Source: JAHECW01 sp964641415 (GTDB taxonomy: Bacteria > Acidobacteriota > Thermoanaerobaculia > Thermoanaerobaculales > Sulfomarinibacteraceae). From it: a DNA stretch of 64,000 nucleotides. The first letter of the stretch is position 1, and each line of letters opens with the position of its first letter. Positions 1 through 8,477 of this stretch are shown piece by piece. Below the pieces are notes generated by a model that saw nothing but the letters and a program-made list of their open reading frames with translations, did no database searches and had not been told where the DNA came from. Both the position numbers and the translations under genes were made by a program. Where the stretch lies: contig CAZXMW010000003.1 in the NCBI GenBank assembly GCA_964641415.1, forward strand, positions 96,463 to 160,462, given 5' to 3'.

Positions 1-158
1 ACCCGGATCACTCACGCAAGCTGGGGACCTGCACCGCATCGATGGTGGTCGCGGAAAACCACGGCGTGTGCTTCGGCATGTCGAGCGTCTTCGCAACCAT
101 CCAGGGTGCAGGAAATTGGTGCAGGTCGCCCGTGAGAATCGCTCATCGAAGGTCAGAT

Positions 159-1133
159 TCAGTTCACCAGGTCATCGTCGGCGTCGTCGAGATTTCGCCG
201 TCGACCGGCGCCGAACCGCCGCAACGGCGGCGAGGTGGGTTCGAGCTCGTGGATTGCCCCGTCCTCATCGTCCCACTTCCGACGCATGGTCGCGCTCCTC
301 GCCCGACGGCGCTGAATCGCGATCAGGGCGAGGGCCGTGATCGCTGCCCAGAGAACCCCCGACGAGGTCAGAAACGGCACCCAGGTGTGCCAGACCGCCT
401 CGCGAACGAAAAATCGATGCTCGGCGCGCTCCAGGGTGGTGCCGGTGGCTCGGACGAAGGCCTCACGAAAGCCCGTGTCCCGCGCCAGCGAGGACAGGAT
501 CGTCGCGGTCACACCCGCGCCGTACTCCCGCTGCAGCCACCGGACGAACGCCGACGACAGGGCGTACGATCTCCTCGCCTGCCGCCCCCCAGCCGCAAAG
601 CCTCGATCGAGATCCGCTCCGCTCTTCGGGCCTTTGAACATCACCGCTGCCGCATAGCGGGCCCGGTCCTCGATCCCCCACTCGCGGGCGGCCACCGTGG
701 CGACCCCCTCGTTGAACCAGCGCGGAACCGGCCGGCCTGCAGCCGCCTCGGCGACCAGAACGTGGGCGACCTCATGGTGGAGCAGGTGAACCAGGCTGTC
801 GTCCGGATACCTCGAGACCCGGGCCGGAAAGAGGACCACGGTTCGGGCGGCCCCATCGGCGAAACCGGCGATCCAGCGTGGCGTGCGGCGGGCGGTCGGG
901 CTGTTCTCCGGCGCCAGCACGACCCTGATCGGTGCCGTGAAGCCGATCTGTCCCGTGATGGTCAACACGGCCGTGAAATCGCCGGATCCAACGGCGCGGA
1001 CCTCGCGCGCCACCGGCTCGAGCTCCGGCGGCGCATGGACGACGAGCTCGGGGGAGGGGCGCGCTGCAACCGTCAGGCCGGCGGTCAGCAGCAAAGCCAG
1101 ACCGGCCGCTCCTGAAATTGAGCGACGGATCAT
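159..1133 (-). CDS. secreted or anchored HExxH metallopeptidase (gluzincin, MA-like)
   Basis: 324 residues. An N-terminal hydrophobic signal (about residues 5-25) precedes a zinc-peptidase core with HHEVAH (H120, E121, H124) and a downstream NEG glutamate (E142), the HExxH...E arrangement of gluzincins. A hydrophobic segment at about 254-273 followed by arginines predicts a C-terminal membrane anchor with the catalytic domain outside the cytoplasm. The substrate is unknown. The ATG overlaps the TGA of the upstream acyltransferase (ATGA, 1130-1133), so the two genes are probably translationally coupled. A longer in-frame extension upstream runs antiphase to that acyltransferase and is rejected. 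The tail is acidic and arginine-rich. Confidence 0.8.
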   Translation of the reverse strand: MIRRSISGAAGLALLLTAGLTVAARPSPELVVHAPPELEPVAREVRAVGSGDFTAVLTITGQIGFTAPIRVVLAPENSPTARRTPRWIAGFADGAARTVVLFPARVSRYPDDSLVHLLHHEVAHVLVAEAAAGRPVPRWFNEGVATVAAREWGIEDRARYAAAVMFKGPKSGADLDRGFAAGGRQARRSYALSSAFVRWLQREYGAGVTATILSSLARDTGFREAFVRATGTTLERAEHRFFVREAVWHTWVPFLTSSGVLWAAITALALIAIQRRRARSATMRRKWDDEDGAIHELEPTSPPLRRFGAGRRRNLDDADDDLVN

Positions 1134-1885
1134 GGTTCGAAGCTGTCCGGTTCGGGGAGCACCGAGGCGATGACGGCCCGGGTGCATCGGACCAGGTCCG
1201 GCAGATCGGCGGTTTGAAGGTCGTCGGTCGGGATGGGCGGATGGAAGACCAGGTCTACTGTTCCCGGTCTGAGGTCGAACCGGCGGGCCGGCAGCACGTC
1301 GCGGGTACCGATCACCGTCACCGGGAGCACCGGCAGACCGGTGTCGATGGCGAGCCGGAAGGCGCCCTTCTTGAACGACCGCAGCCGGCCGTCTTCGGTC
1401 CGCGTACCTTCGGGAAAGAACAGGACCGAGGTCCCGTCCCTGATCCGATCGCGCGCGGCGCTGATGCTGTGCACCGCCGCCTCGTGATTCGAGCGGTCGA
1501 TGTAGATGTGACCCAGCCTGTCGCACGCGACCCCGAGTCCGGGAACCGAGCGCAGCTCCTGTTTCATCACCCATCGGATGTCGAGCCCGAGCCAGCCGTA
1601 CAGAACCAGGATATCGAACAGGCTCTGATGGTTCGAAACGACGACATACGACTGCCCCGGTATCGCGTGAGCGCGGCCCTCGACCCGGACCGGCATGGGC
1701 GTGATCCACGCCACGAGCCGCGCCCAGCGAACGGCGACCTGCCTGCTCAACGTGCTCGGATCGACGAACGGAATGAGAGCGAGGACCATGGCGGATCCGA
1801 TCAGGGTCGCCGCGCAGCCGACCGGGATCACGACCAGGACCTTCCACAGCTGGTACGGAAACCACCACCAGGGTCGAGATCTCAT
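1130..1885 (-). CDS. plsC: 1-acyl-sn-glycerol-3-phosphate acyltransferase
   Basis: 251 residues. It transfers an acyl chain to lysophosphatidate to make phosphatidate for phospholipid synthesis at the inner membrane. The PlsC fold shows the catalytic NHQSLFD box (H86, D91; the NHx4D motif) and the FPEGTR glycerol-phosphate-binding box at 157-162. A hydrophobic N-terminal segment (about 15-40) anchors it. The length is usual for bacterial PlsC. It is divergent from metG with 77 bp between the start codons and overlaps the following peptidase gene by four bases. A second, longer acyltransferase of the same superfamily lies at 9911-10843, so substrate preference cannot be assigned from sequence alone. 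Confidence 0.9.
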   Translation of the reverse strand: MRSRPWWWFPYQLWKVLVVIPVGCAATLIGSAMVLALIPFVDPSTLSRQVAVRWARLVAWITPMPVRVEGRAHAIPGQSYVVVSNHQSLFDILVLYGWLGLDIRWVMKQELRSVPGLGVACDRLGHIYIDRSNHEAAVHSISAARDRIRDGTSVLFFPEGTRTEDGRLRSFKKGAFRLAIDTGLPVLPVTVIGTRDVLPARRFDLRPGTVDLVFHPPIPTDDLQTADLPDLVRCTRAVIASVLPEPDSFEP

Positions 1886-1962
1886 CGGCGGTATCCTACC
1901 TCGTCCTGCGGACTCGGTTGGGACCGCGATCGCGATGCTATTCTTTGCCCCCTGGAGGCACC

Positions 1963-3876
1963 GTGTCCGAGACCTTCTACATCACGACCCCGATCTACTA
2001 CGTCAACGACATGCCCCATATCGGGCATATCTACACAACCGTGATGGCCGACGCGCTCGCCCGCTACCACCGGCTCCGCGGCCACGACGTCTACTTCCTG
2101 ACCGGCACCGACGAGCACGGTCAGAAGATCGAGAAGGCGGCCGGCAGCCGGGGTATCGAGCCGATCCGGCTCGCGGATCGCGTGGTCGCGAGGTACCACG
2201 ACCTGTGGCGGCTGCTCGGGATCAGCCACGACGACTTCATCCGGACGTCGGAGGACCGCCACCAACGCGGTGTGGCCGAGATCATCGACCGCATCACCGC
2301 CGCCGGCGACATCTACACGGGCGCCTACGAGGGCTGGTACGACACCCGCGACGAGGCGTTCGTCCCGGACTCCCAGGTTCAGGAAGGCGTCGACACCGAG
2401 AGCGGTCACCCGGTGGAGCGGCTGTCCGAGCCGAGCTACTTCTTCCGTCTGTCGGCATTCCGGGACCGCCTCCTCGAGTGGTACCGGGCCAACCCCGAGT
2501 GCATCCGGCCCAAGAGCCGCTACAACGAGGTCGTGAGCTTCGTTTCCGGCGGCCTCAAGGATCTGTCGATCTCCCGGACGTCGTTGAAGTGGGGCGTGCC
2601 CTGGCCCGGCGACGACGACCACGTCGTCTACGTCTGGCTCGACGCGCTGACCAACTACATCTCCGCGCTCGGCTTCGGCGCCGACGACGACAGCCGCTAC
2701 CGCGACTTCTGGCCGGCCGCCATGCACCTTGTGGGCAAGGACATCCTCCGCTTCCACTGCGTCTACTGGCCGGCCTTCCTGATGTCCGCGGGGCTGCCGC
2801 TGCCGAAGCAGATTTTCGGCCACGGCTGGTGGCTGCAGGATGATGCCAAGATGTCCAAGTCGGTCGGCAACGTGGTCCGTCCCGACCACCTCATCCACCG
2901 CTTCGGCGCCGATGCGCTGCGCTATTTCGTGGCGCGCGAGATGTCGTTCGGGCACGACGCCAACTTCTCCGACGAGGCGTTCCTCGAGCGCTTCAACGCC
3001 GACCTCGCCAACTCGCTGGGCAACACCGCGTCGCGCACCACGGCCATGACCACCCGATACCTCGACGCGACGGTGCCGCGGCCGTCAACCGACGGGCCGG
3101 TTCCCGAGGCCGCGGCGACCGCGGTCCGCCGCTACATCGAGCACATGAACGCCCTCGAGCCGCACCGGGCCCTCGAGGCGGCATGGCAGCTGCTCGCGGC
3201 GATCAATCTCGACCTTCAGGAGACCCAACCGTGGAACCTTGCCAAGCAGGGCGACGCGGGCCGCGGCGAGCTCGAACGAGTTCTCTACACGGCTCTCGAG
3301 GGGCTCCGAATCGTGTCGATCCTCGGCGAACCGTTCATGCCGACGATCGCCGCCGAGCTCCGAGCCCAAATCGGCGCCTCGGACCTGCCGCTCGACCTGG
3401 ACGCCGCAACGGCGTGGGGCGGGCTGCGCGAGGGGATTAAGCTCGGCGAGGCCGCGCCGCTGTTCCCGAGAGTCGACATCAAAGCGTATCTGAAGGAGCT
3501 CGCAGTGGAGAATGAGAAACCAGCCGCACCGAAACCCGCCTCCGATGACGACCTTCTCACCATCGACGAGTTCTTCAAGACCGAGCTCAAGATCGGTCTC
3601 GTCATCGAGGCCGAGCGGGTACCCAGGTCGAAGAAGCTGATGAAGATCATGGTCGACCTCGGCGAAGGCGAGCCACGCCAGCTGGTGGCCGGCATCGCGG
3701 AGCGCTACCAGGCCGAAGCGCTGGTCGGCCGGCGGGTCGTGGTCGTCGCCAATCTCCAGCCGGCGACCCTCATGGGTGTCGAGTCGCGGGGAATGCTGCT
3801 CGCGGCATCGGTCGACGGCGATCCCTTCCTGCTGTCGGTGAACGACCAGGTTCCTCCCGGCACCGGGGTTCGCTAG
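1963..3876 (+). CDS. metG: methionyl-tRNA synthetase
   Basis: 637 residues. It charges tRNA-Met with methionine in the cytoplasm. The class I signatures are present: HIGH at 19-22 and KMSKS at 296-300. The connective region lacks the CxxC zinc knuckles seen in E. coli MetRS and resembles the zinc-free type. The last 100 residues (about 538-637) form an EMAP/Arc1p-like tRNA-binding domain, the usual dimerising appendage. The GTG start is chosen because GGAGG at 1954-1958 lies four bases upstream and the protein then begins MSETFYITTPIYY, typical of the family; an upstream in-frame ATG (1918) would add a non-conserved leader. Confidence 0.97.
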   Translation: MSETFYITTPIYYVNDMPHIGHIYTTVMADALARYHRLRGHDVYFLTGTDEHGQKIEKAAGSRGIEPIRLADRVVARYHDLWRLLGISHDDFIRTSEDRHQRGVAEIIDRITAAGDIYTGAYEGWYDTRDEAFVPDSQVQEGVDTESGHPVERLSEPSYFFRLSAFRDRLLEWYRANPECIRPKSRYNEVVSFVSGGLKDLSISRTSLKWGVPWPGDDDHVVYVWLDALTNYISALGFGADDDSRYRDFWPAAMHLVGKDILRFHCVYWPAFLMSAGLPLPKQIFGHGWWLQDDAKMSKSVGNVVRPDHLIHRFGADALRYFVAREMSFGHDANFSDEAFLERFNADLANSLGNTASRTTAMTTRYLDATVPRPSTDGPVPEAAATAVRRYIEHMNALEPHRALEAAWQLLAAINLDLQETQPWNLAKQGDAGRGELERVLYTALEGLRIVSILGEPFMPTIAAELRAQIGASDLPLDLDAATAWGGLREGIKLGEAAPLFPRVDIKAYLKELAVENEKPAAPKPASDDDLLTIDEFFKTELKIGLVIEAERVPRSKKLMKIMVDLGEGEPRQLVAGIAERYQAEALVGRRVVVVANLQPATLMGVESRGMLLAASVDGDPFLLSVNDQVPPGTGVR

Positions 3877-3902
3877 CCCGGTTCATTCGTCGACGATCCA
3901 GA

Positions 3903-5177
3903 CTAAATCACCGTGCCGTCCGGGATGACGCCGTTCTTGGGCACGACCACGATGCCGTCGCGGATCGCCCAGCCGTCGCCATTGCCTTCGGCGACTCCGG
4001 ATTCGTTGACAATCCGGACGTTGCGGCCGATCCGGGCATTTTTGTCGATGATTGCCTTGCGGATCACCGAACCCTGGCCGATTCCCACCGGTGGAGCGCC
4101 GGCAGGAGCTTCCGGATAGTAGCCGTCGACGCCCATGACCAGCGTTCGTGACAGATCGGCGCCGCTGATGTTGGCGCGCAGACCGATGACCGAATCCTCG
4201 ACCTTCGAGTCGACCACCCGCGAACCGTCTCCGAGCAGAACCCGTTCGAAACAGCAGCCGTCGAGCCGGGCGCCGGGCAGGTGGCGAGGCCGGGTGTAGA
4301 TCGGCCAGTTGTCATCGTGAAAGCTGAACGGCGGATTGAACTGGACCAGATCCATGTGGGCGTCGAAGAACGCCTGGGTGGTTCCGATGTCGCGCCAGTA
4401 GCCCTTGAAGAAATGGGCCTGGATACGCCGGCGGCCGACCTCGGCCGGGATCACCTCGCCGCCGAAATCAACCAGGTCGTTGTCAAGGGCCTCGAGCAGC
4501 GCCTGCTTGCGAAACAGGTAGATCCCCATGGAGGCCAGATACGGCTGGTCGGCACGGACGCCCTTCTCCTCGAGCAGCTCGGACGCGACCTCCATGCCGG
4601 CGCGCGCCTCGGCAGTCTTCGGCTTTTCGCGAAACTCCAGAACCCGACCGTCGTCATCGACGCGCGCCGCGCCGAAGGCGGCGATCTGCTCGGCCGAGCA
4701 CGGCATTACGCCGATCGCCACGTCGGCGTCGTGCAGCATGAGATCGGCGAGCAGATCCCGGTAATCCATCCGGTACAGGTGGTCGCCGGCCAGGATCAGC
4801 ACGAACTCGCCCCGGACCTGGTCGAAGACCCGCCGGTTCTGCCGAACCGCGTCGGCCGTTCCCTGGAACCAGGAGCTGTCGCCCTCGGTCTGCTGCGCAG
4901 CGAGAATCTGGACGAAGCCCGGCGAGAAGATGTCGAAGCGATAGGTGCGGCCGATGTGGCGGTGCAGCGACACCGAGTTGAACTGGGTCAGAACGTACAT
5001 CCGCTGCATGTGCGAGTTGATGGCGTTGGACAGGGGGATGTCGATGAGCCGGTACTTCGCGGCGATCGGGACCGCCGGCTTGCTGCGGTGCATGGTCAGG
5101 GGATGCAGGCGAGTCCCGCGGCCCCCGCCGAGAATCAGAACCGTGACGTCGTGTGCCAGATCTTCCACCCGAGGCAT
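3903..5177 (-). CDS. glgC: glucose-1-phosphate adenylyltransferase
   Basis: 424 residues. It makes ADP-glucose from ATP and glucose-1-phosphate, the committed step of bacterial glycogen synthesis. The nucleotidyl-transferase loop GGGRGTRL lies at 17-24, followed by the SKPAVPI activator-site region, the catalytic GDHLYRMDY at 131-139 and FREKPK for glucose-1-phosphate. A left-handed beta-helix with hexapeptide-like repeats forms the C-terminus. The length matches GlgC (about 420-430). The ATG at 5177 is preferred over the in-frame ATG 45 bases upstream because an AAGGGTGG ribosome site precedes it and homologues begin near here. No other glg gene is adjacent. Confidence 0.95.
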   Translation of the reverse strand: MPRVEDLAHDVTVLILGGGRGTRLHPLTMHRSKPAVPIAAKYRLIDIPLSNAINSHMQRMYVLTQFNSVSLHRHIGRTYRFDIFSPGFVQILAAQQTEGDSSWFQGTADAVRQNRRVFDQVRGEFVLILAGDHLYRMDYRDLLADLMLHDADVAIGVMPCSAEQIAAFGAARVDDDGRVLEFREKPKTAEARAGMEVASELLEEKGVRADQPYLASMGIYLFRKQALLEALDNDLVDFGGEVIPAEVGRRRIQAHFFKGYWRDIGTTQAFFDAHMDLVQFNPPFSFHDDNWPIYTRPRHLPGARLDGCCFERVLLGDGSRVVDSKVEDSVIGLRANISGADLSRTLVMGVDGYYPEAPAGAPPVGIGQGSVIRKAIIDKNARIGRNVRIVNESGVAEGNGDGWAIRDGIVVVPKNGVIPDGTVI

Positions 5178-5339
5178 GCGACCACCCTTCCCTCGAACGC
5201 TGTTCGAGGTCGAGTCTAGCACCGAAGCGGCGCCGGAGGAGCCTCACTTCGGAACAACCTTGCGGGGTGATTCCTGCTTGGTTCCGGTGGCGCGATTCGC
5301 CGCCAACAGGTGTCGACGACCGGCTCGAGGCGAGCCTCT

Positions 5340-6782
5340 CTATCGTCGCCAGAACTCGCGCGAGAAGAGCGCCAGCAGGGTGAAGATCTCGAGCCGGCCG
5401 AACAGCATCAGGACGGCGAGGGTGAGCTTGACGTGACCCTGGAAGTGGGCGAAGTTGTCGTAGGCGCCGATCTCCCCGAGCCCCGGTCCGACGTTGCCGA
5501 CGGTGGTCAGCGACGCCGAGACCGCGGTCAGCACGTCGTAGCCCGCCAGTGCGACGACGATGGCGCCGAGGACCGCGAGCGCGAAGTAGGCGGTCAGAAA
5601 GGCCCAGATCCCTGACAGCACGGCGTCCTCGACCACGACCCCGCCGTACTTCACCGGCCGAATCGCGTGCGGGTGGATGAGCCGGTCGATGGTCGCGCGC
5701 AGTGAGCGGAAGGCGAGCAGCGTCCGCAGGCTCTTGATCCCGCCACCGGTGGATCCGGACATGCCGCCGAGAGTGAGCAGCACGAGGATGGCGAGCAGCG
5801 ACGCCTCCGGCCACAGCTCGAAGTCGGCGGTGACGTAGCCGGTGGTGGTGAGTAGCGACACCGCCTGGAACGCGGCGTTGCGGACGGTGTCGGCAACATG
5901 CGCGCCGGGCTCGTGGACGGTCAGTGCGAAGAATGTGGTCGCCCCGGCGGCAACTCCGATGAAGTACCGCAGCTCGGCATCCCGAACCACCTCGCGCCCC
6001 CGGCCCACCGCGACCTTGTAGTGCAGCACGAAGTTGATCCCGGCGGCGAGCATGAAGGCGATGACGATCCACTCCACGGCCGGGCTTCCGAACTCCCCGA
6101 GCGATCCGTTGCGGGTCGAAAAACCGCCGGTGGCCAGGGTCGTGAAGGCGTGGCACAGGGCCTCGAAGCCGTCGACTCCCGCCAATCGCAGCAGCAGCCA
6201 CTCGAGCACCGTCAGCGCGACGTAGATCCCCCACAGCGAGCGCGCGGTGCTGGCCAAGCGCGGCTGCATCTTGTCGGCCACCGGCCCGGGCACCTCGGCC
6301 TTGAACAGCTGCATGCCGCCGATGCCGAGCAACGGCAGGATGGCGATCGTGAACAGGATGATGCCCATACCTCCCAGCCACTGGGTCATTGCCCGCCACA
6401 GCAGCAGCGACCGCGGCAGGACCGTGGTGTCGGCGATCACCGTCGAGCCCGTCGTCGTGAACCCCGAGACCGACTCGAAAACCGCGTCGACCGGGCCGGG
6501 CCCGCCGGCGGTCAGGAGATAGGGCAGCGCGCCGAACAGCGACGCCACGATCCACGCCCCGCCGACCACGAGAAAGCCCTCCCGGGGCCGGACGCTCCGA
6601 TCGTCCGGGCGGAGCCATCGCGTCACGGCGAGCCCCGCGATCGCCGCAGCGAGCCCGGTCGCCAGAAACGGCCGCAGCTCCTCGCCGAACGCGACCGCAG
6701 TCAACAGTGGGACACAGAGGAAACCGCCGAGCAGAAGCATCAGCCAGCCGAGCAGGTAGAGCACGAATCGGGTGTTCATCAT
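5340..6782 (-). CDS. trkH: Trk/Ktr potassium uptake channel subunit TrkH
   Basis: 480 residues of almost continuous membrane segments (about ten helices). It is the K+-translocating subunit of the Trk system in the inner membrane. Four pore-loop repeats are visible through their filter-like motifs: SGFTTTGST, TTLATGGFST, SLLTTTGYVT and SASLTTVGNVGPG. This SKT/TrkH pattern carries one conserved glycine per repeat. It lies seven bases downstream of trkA on the same strand, so both subunits are probably made from one message. Two adjacent ATGs (6782, 6779) are possible starts; the first is given. Confidence 0.95.
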   Translation of the reverse strand: MMNTRFVLYLLGWLMLLLGGFLCVPLLTAVAFGEELRPFLATGLAAAIAGLAVTRWLRPDDRSVRPREGFLVVGGAWIVASLFGALPYLLTAGGPGPVDAVFESVSGFTTTGSTVIADTTVLPRSLLLWRAMTQWLGGMGIILFTIAILPLLGIGGMQLFKAEVPGPVADKMQPRLASTARSLWGIYVALTVLEWLLLRLAGVDGFEALCHAFTTLATGGFSTRNGSLGEFGSPAVEWIVIAFMLAAGINFVLHYKVAVGRGREVVRDAELRYFIGVAAGATTFFALTVHEPGAHVADTVRNAAFQAVSLLTTTGYVTADFELWPEASLLAILVLLTLGGMSGSTGGGIKSLRTLLAFRSLRATIDRLIHPHAIRPVKYGGVVVEDAVLSGIWAFLTAYFALAVLGAIVVALAGYDVLTAVSASLTTVGNVGPGLGEIGAYDNFAHFQGHVKLTLAVLMLFGRLEIFTLLALFSREFWRR

Positions 6783-6789
6783 CCGGACT

Positions 6790-8136
6790 TCAGCGCTCGA
6801 GGATGTCGTCGACCCGCGACGCCGTCTCGGCGGTGGTGACCAGCAGGACGCGATCGCCGGGCTCGATCCGGTCCGAGCCGGCGGGGACGAAGATCCGGTC
6901 CCCGCGGCTGACCGCCGCGACCAGAATGCCGCGCGGCAGTCCGAGCCCGGCGAGCTCGGACTGGACCAACCGACTCGTGGCGGGGATCTCGACCTCGAAA
7001 GCCTCGACCGCGTCATCGAGCAGCGCCGCCACCTTCTTCACCAGACCTGTTCGTGCGAAATGCTGAGCCAGGCTGACCGACAGCAGCCGCGGCGAGATCA
7101 CCGCGTCGATGCCGAGATCGGCGATCAGTCCGACCAGGGCCGGGTTGTCGACCAGCGCGAAGGTGTGCGCCGCGCCGAGCGCCCGGGCGAGCAGGCACGC
7201 GACGATGTTCTCCTCGTGGTCGTCGGTGCAGGCGACGAAACCGTTGACCCGATCGGCGCCCTCCTCGTTGAGCAGCTCGCGGTCGGTCGGGCTGCCGTGA
7301 ACCACCAGCGTTGTGTCAAGGCGGCCGGCCGCCATCTCGGCGTCCTCCCGTCGCGAGTCGATCAGGGTCACGGGGATCCCGGACTGCTCCAGACGCCGGG
7401 CCAGATCGATCCCGATCCGGGTGGCGCCGGCGATCATCACCCGCCGGTCCCGGCCGCGGCGCAATCCGAGCAGGACGAGAACGTTGTCAAGCTCGTCGGG
7501 ATCGAGGGCGAAGTAGACCAGGTCTCCGGCGCGAATCTCGTCCTCGCCGTGCGGCACCCGCCAGGCGCCGTCGCGGCGCAGCGCGACCACCAGCACCGGC
7601 GTCGCCGGGAAGAGCAATCGGAGGTGCGACAGCAGCAGACCGTTGAACTCAGACGGTGGCCGGACCACGAAACCGGCGATCAGCAGGCGCTCCCCGAAAA
7701 ACGTCACAACGTCCACAGCGCCGGGAACCGGCATCAACGACAGAATCTTGTCCACCGCAGCCATGTCCGGGTTGACGGCGACCCGCTCGACCTCGGACCC
7801 GGGAATCTGCCGGAACCCAACCTCGTGACCGGGGTCGCGCAGGCGGGCGATGATCCTCGGCACGTTGAAGATCTCGGAGCCGATGAGCGCGACCACCATG
7901 TTGGTTTCGTCCGAGTCGGTGGTCGCCATCAGCATGTCGCAGCTGGTGATGCCGGCTTCCTCGAGCGCCGGCGCCGTCGCACCGTTACCGCAGATCACCT
8001 GAACGTCGAGCCGGTCCTTGATTTCGTTGACCAATGACCGCGACCGCTCGACCAGAACCACGTCGTGCCCATCCGAGGACAGTCGCGACGCGAGCGTCGA
8101 GCCAACCAATCCTCCACCGACCACGATGGCTCTCAC
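6790..8136 (-). CDS. trkA: Trk system NAD-binding regulatory subunit TrkA
   Basis: 448 residues, the full-length two-repeat form of TrkA. Each half has a Rossmann RCK domain (dinucleotide loop GGGLVG at 7-12; the second begins near IAGATRIG at about 232) followed by a TrkA_C domain. It is a peripheral inner-membrane protein that binds NAD(H) and gates TrkH. It is the first gene of the trkA-trkH pair, and the ATG at 8136 gives the canonical MRAIVVGGG start. The long gap upstream (8137-8477) holds repeats and presumably the promoter, although no clear -35/-10 pair is seen. Confidence 0.95.
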   Translation of the reverse strand: MRAIVVGGGLVGSTLASRLSSDGHDVVLVERSRSLVNEIKDRLDVQVICGNGATAPALEEAGITSCDMLMATTDSDETNMVVALIGSEIFNVPRIIARLRDPGHEVGFRQIPGSEVERVAVNPDMAAVDKILSLMPVPGAVDVVTFFGERLLIAGFVVRPPSEFNGLLLSHLRLLFPATPVLVVALRRDGAWRVPHGEDEIRAGDLVYFALDPDELDNVLVLLGLRRGRDRRVMIAGATRIGIDLARRLEQSGIPVTLIDSRREDAEMAAGRLDTTLVVHGSPTDRELLNEEGADRVNGFVACTDDHEENIVACLLARALGAAHTFALVDNPALVGLIADLGIDAVISPRLLSVSLAQHFARTGLVKKVAALLDDAVEAFEVEIPATSRLVQSELAGLGLPRGILVAAVSRGDRIFVPAGSDRIEPGDRVLLVTTAETASRVDDILER

Positions 8137-8291
8137 GACGACAGTGTAGCGAAGCGGGGTCGAAGATGAAAGCCGGGAGCGGCGATCCGAGCGTCTGAAG
8201 CCGCATCGAAGTTGGGTGACACGCTGAAACCGGAGCTCTCGACGGGCCCGGAGCGTTCATGAGAATTCGGGGGCACGTGACGCTCCGTCGA

Positions 8292-8332
8292 GTCGGGGCC
8301 GCGGGGCCTGAAGGCCTCGCCTACGGATCCGG
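8292..8332. repeat. dispersed repeat copy A (family with 29847-29886)
   Basis: The reverse complement of this stretch matches 29847-29886 over roughly 37 of 40 positions. The shared core is a GGCCTTCAGGCC hairpin flanked by CCGGATCC and a GC-rich tail. It lies 155 bp upstream of trkA and overlaps the left arm of a perfect hairpin at 8324-8361. No coding function is apparent. Confidence 0.6.
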
Positions 8333-8361
8333 CTCCGCCGTGGCCGGCGGAGCCGGATCCG
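8324..8361. repeat. perfect 17-bp inverted repeat, 4-nt loop
   Basis: The arms are 8324-8340 and 8345-8361, fully complementary across 17 base pairs, with loop TGGC. Each arm carries a GGATCC core. No T-tract follows on either strand, so it is not a classic intrinsic terminator. It lies between trkA (leftward) and the decarboxylase gene (rightward). Confidence 0.8.
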
Positions 8362-8365
8362 AACG

Positions 8366-8427
8366 CGGCCTCGGTCTCGGACTCGGTGTCGGATTCGGTC
8401 TCGGACTCGGACTCGGACGCGGCTGCG
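8366..8427. repeat. TCGGNN hexamer array
   Basis: About ten consecutive six-base units of the form TCGGNN (mostly TCGGAC, TCGGTC, TCGGAT). It belongs to the same hexamer class as the arrays at 10855, 29690, 36751, 51496 and 63883, read on the opposite strand. Together with the hairpin beside it, it fills most of the 341-bp gap upstream of the decarboxylase; nothing else was recognised there. Confidence 0.8.
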
Positions 8428-8477
8428 CACGTGACTCCCGCCCCTGGTCCGCGTACCCTGGACGCTCGGAGGACGCG

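Noticed and set aside
1..158. Short frames downstream of the metallopeptidase gene, including one of about 44 codons on the minus strand
   Set aside because: No ribosome site, no start codon with support and no recognisable family.
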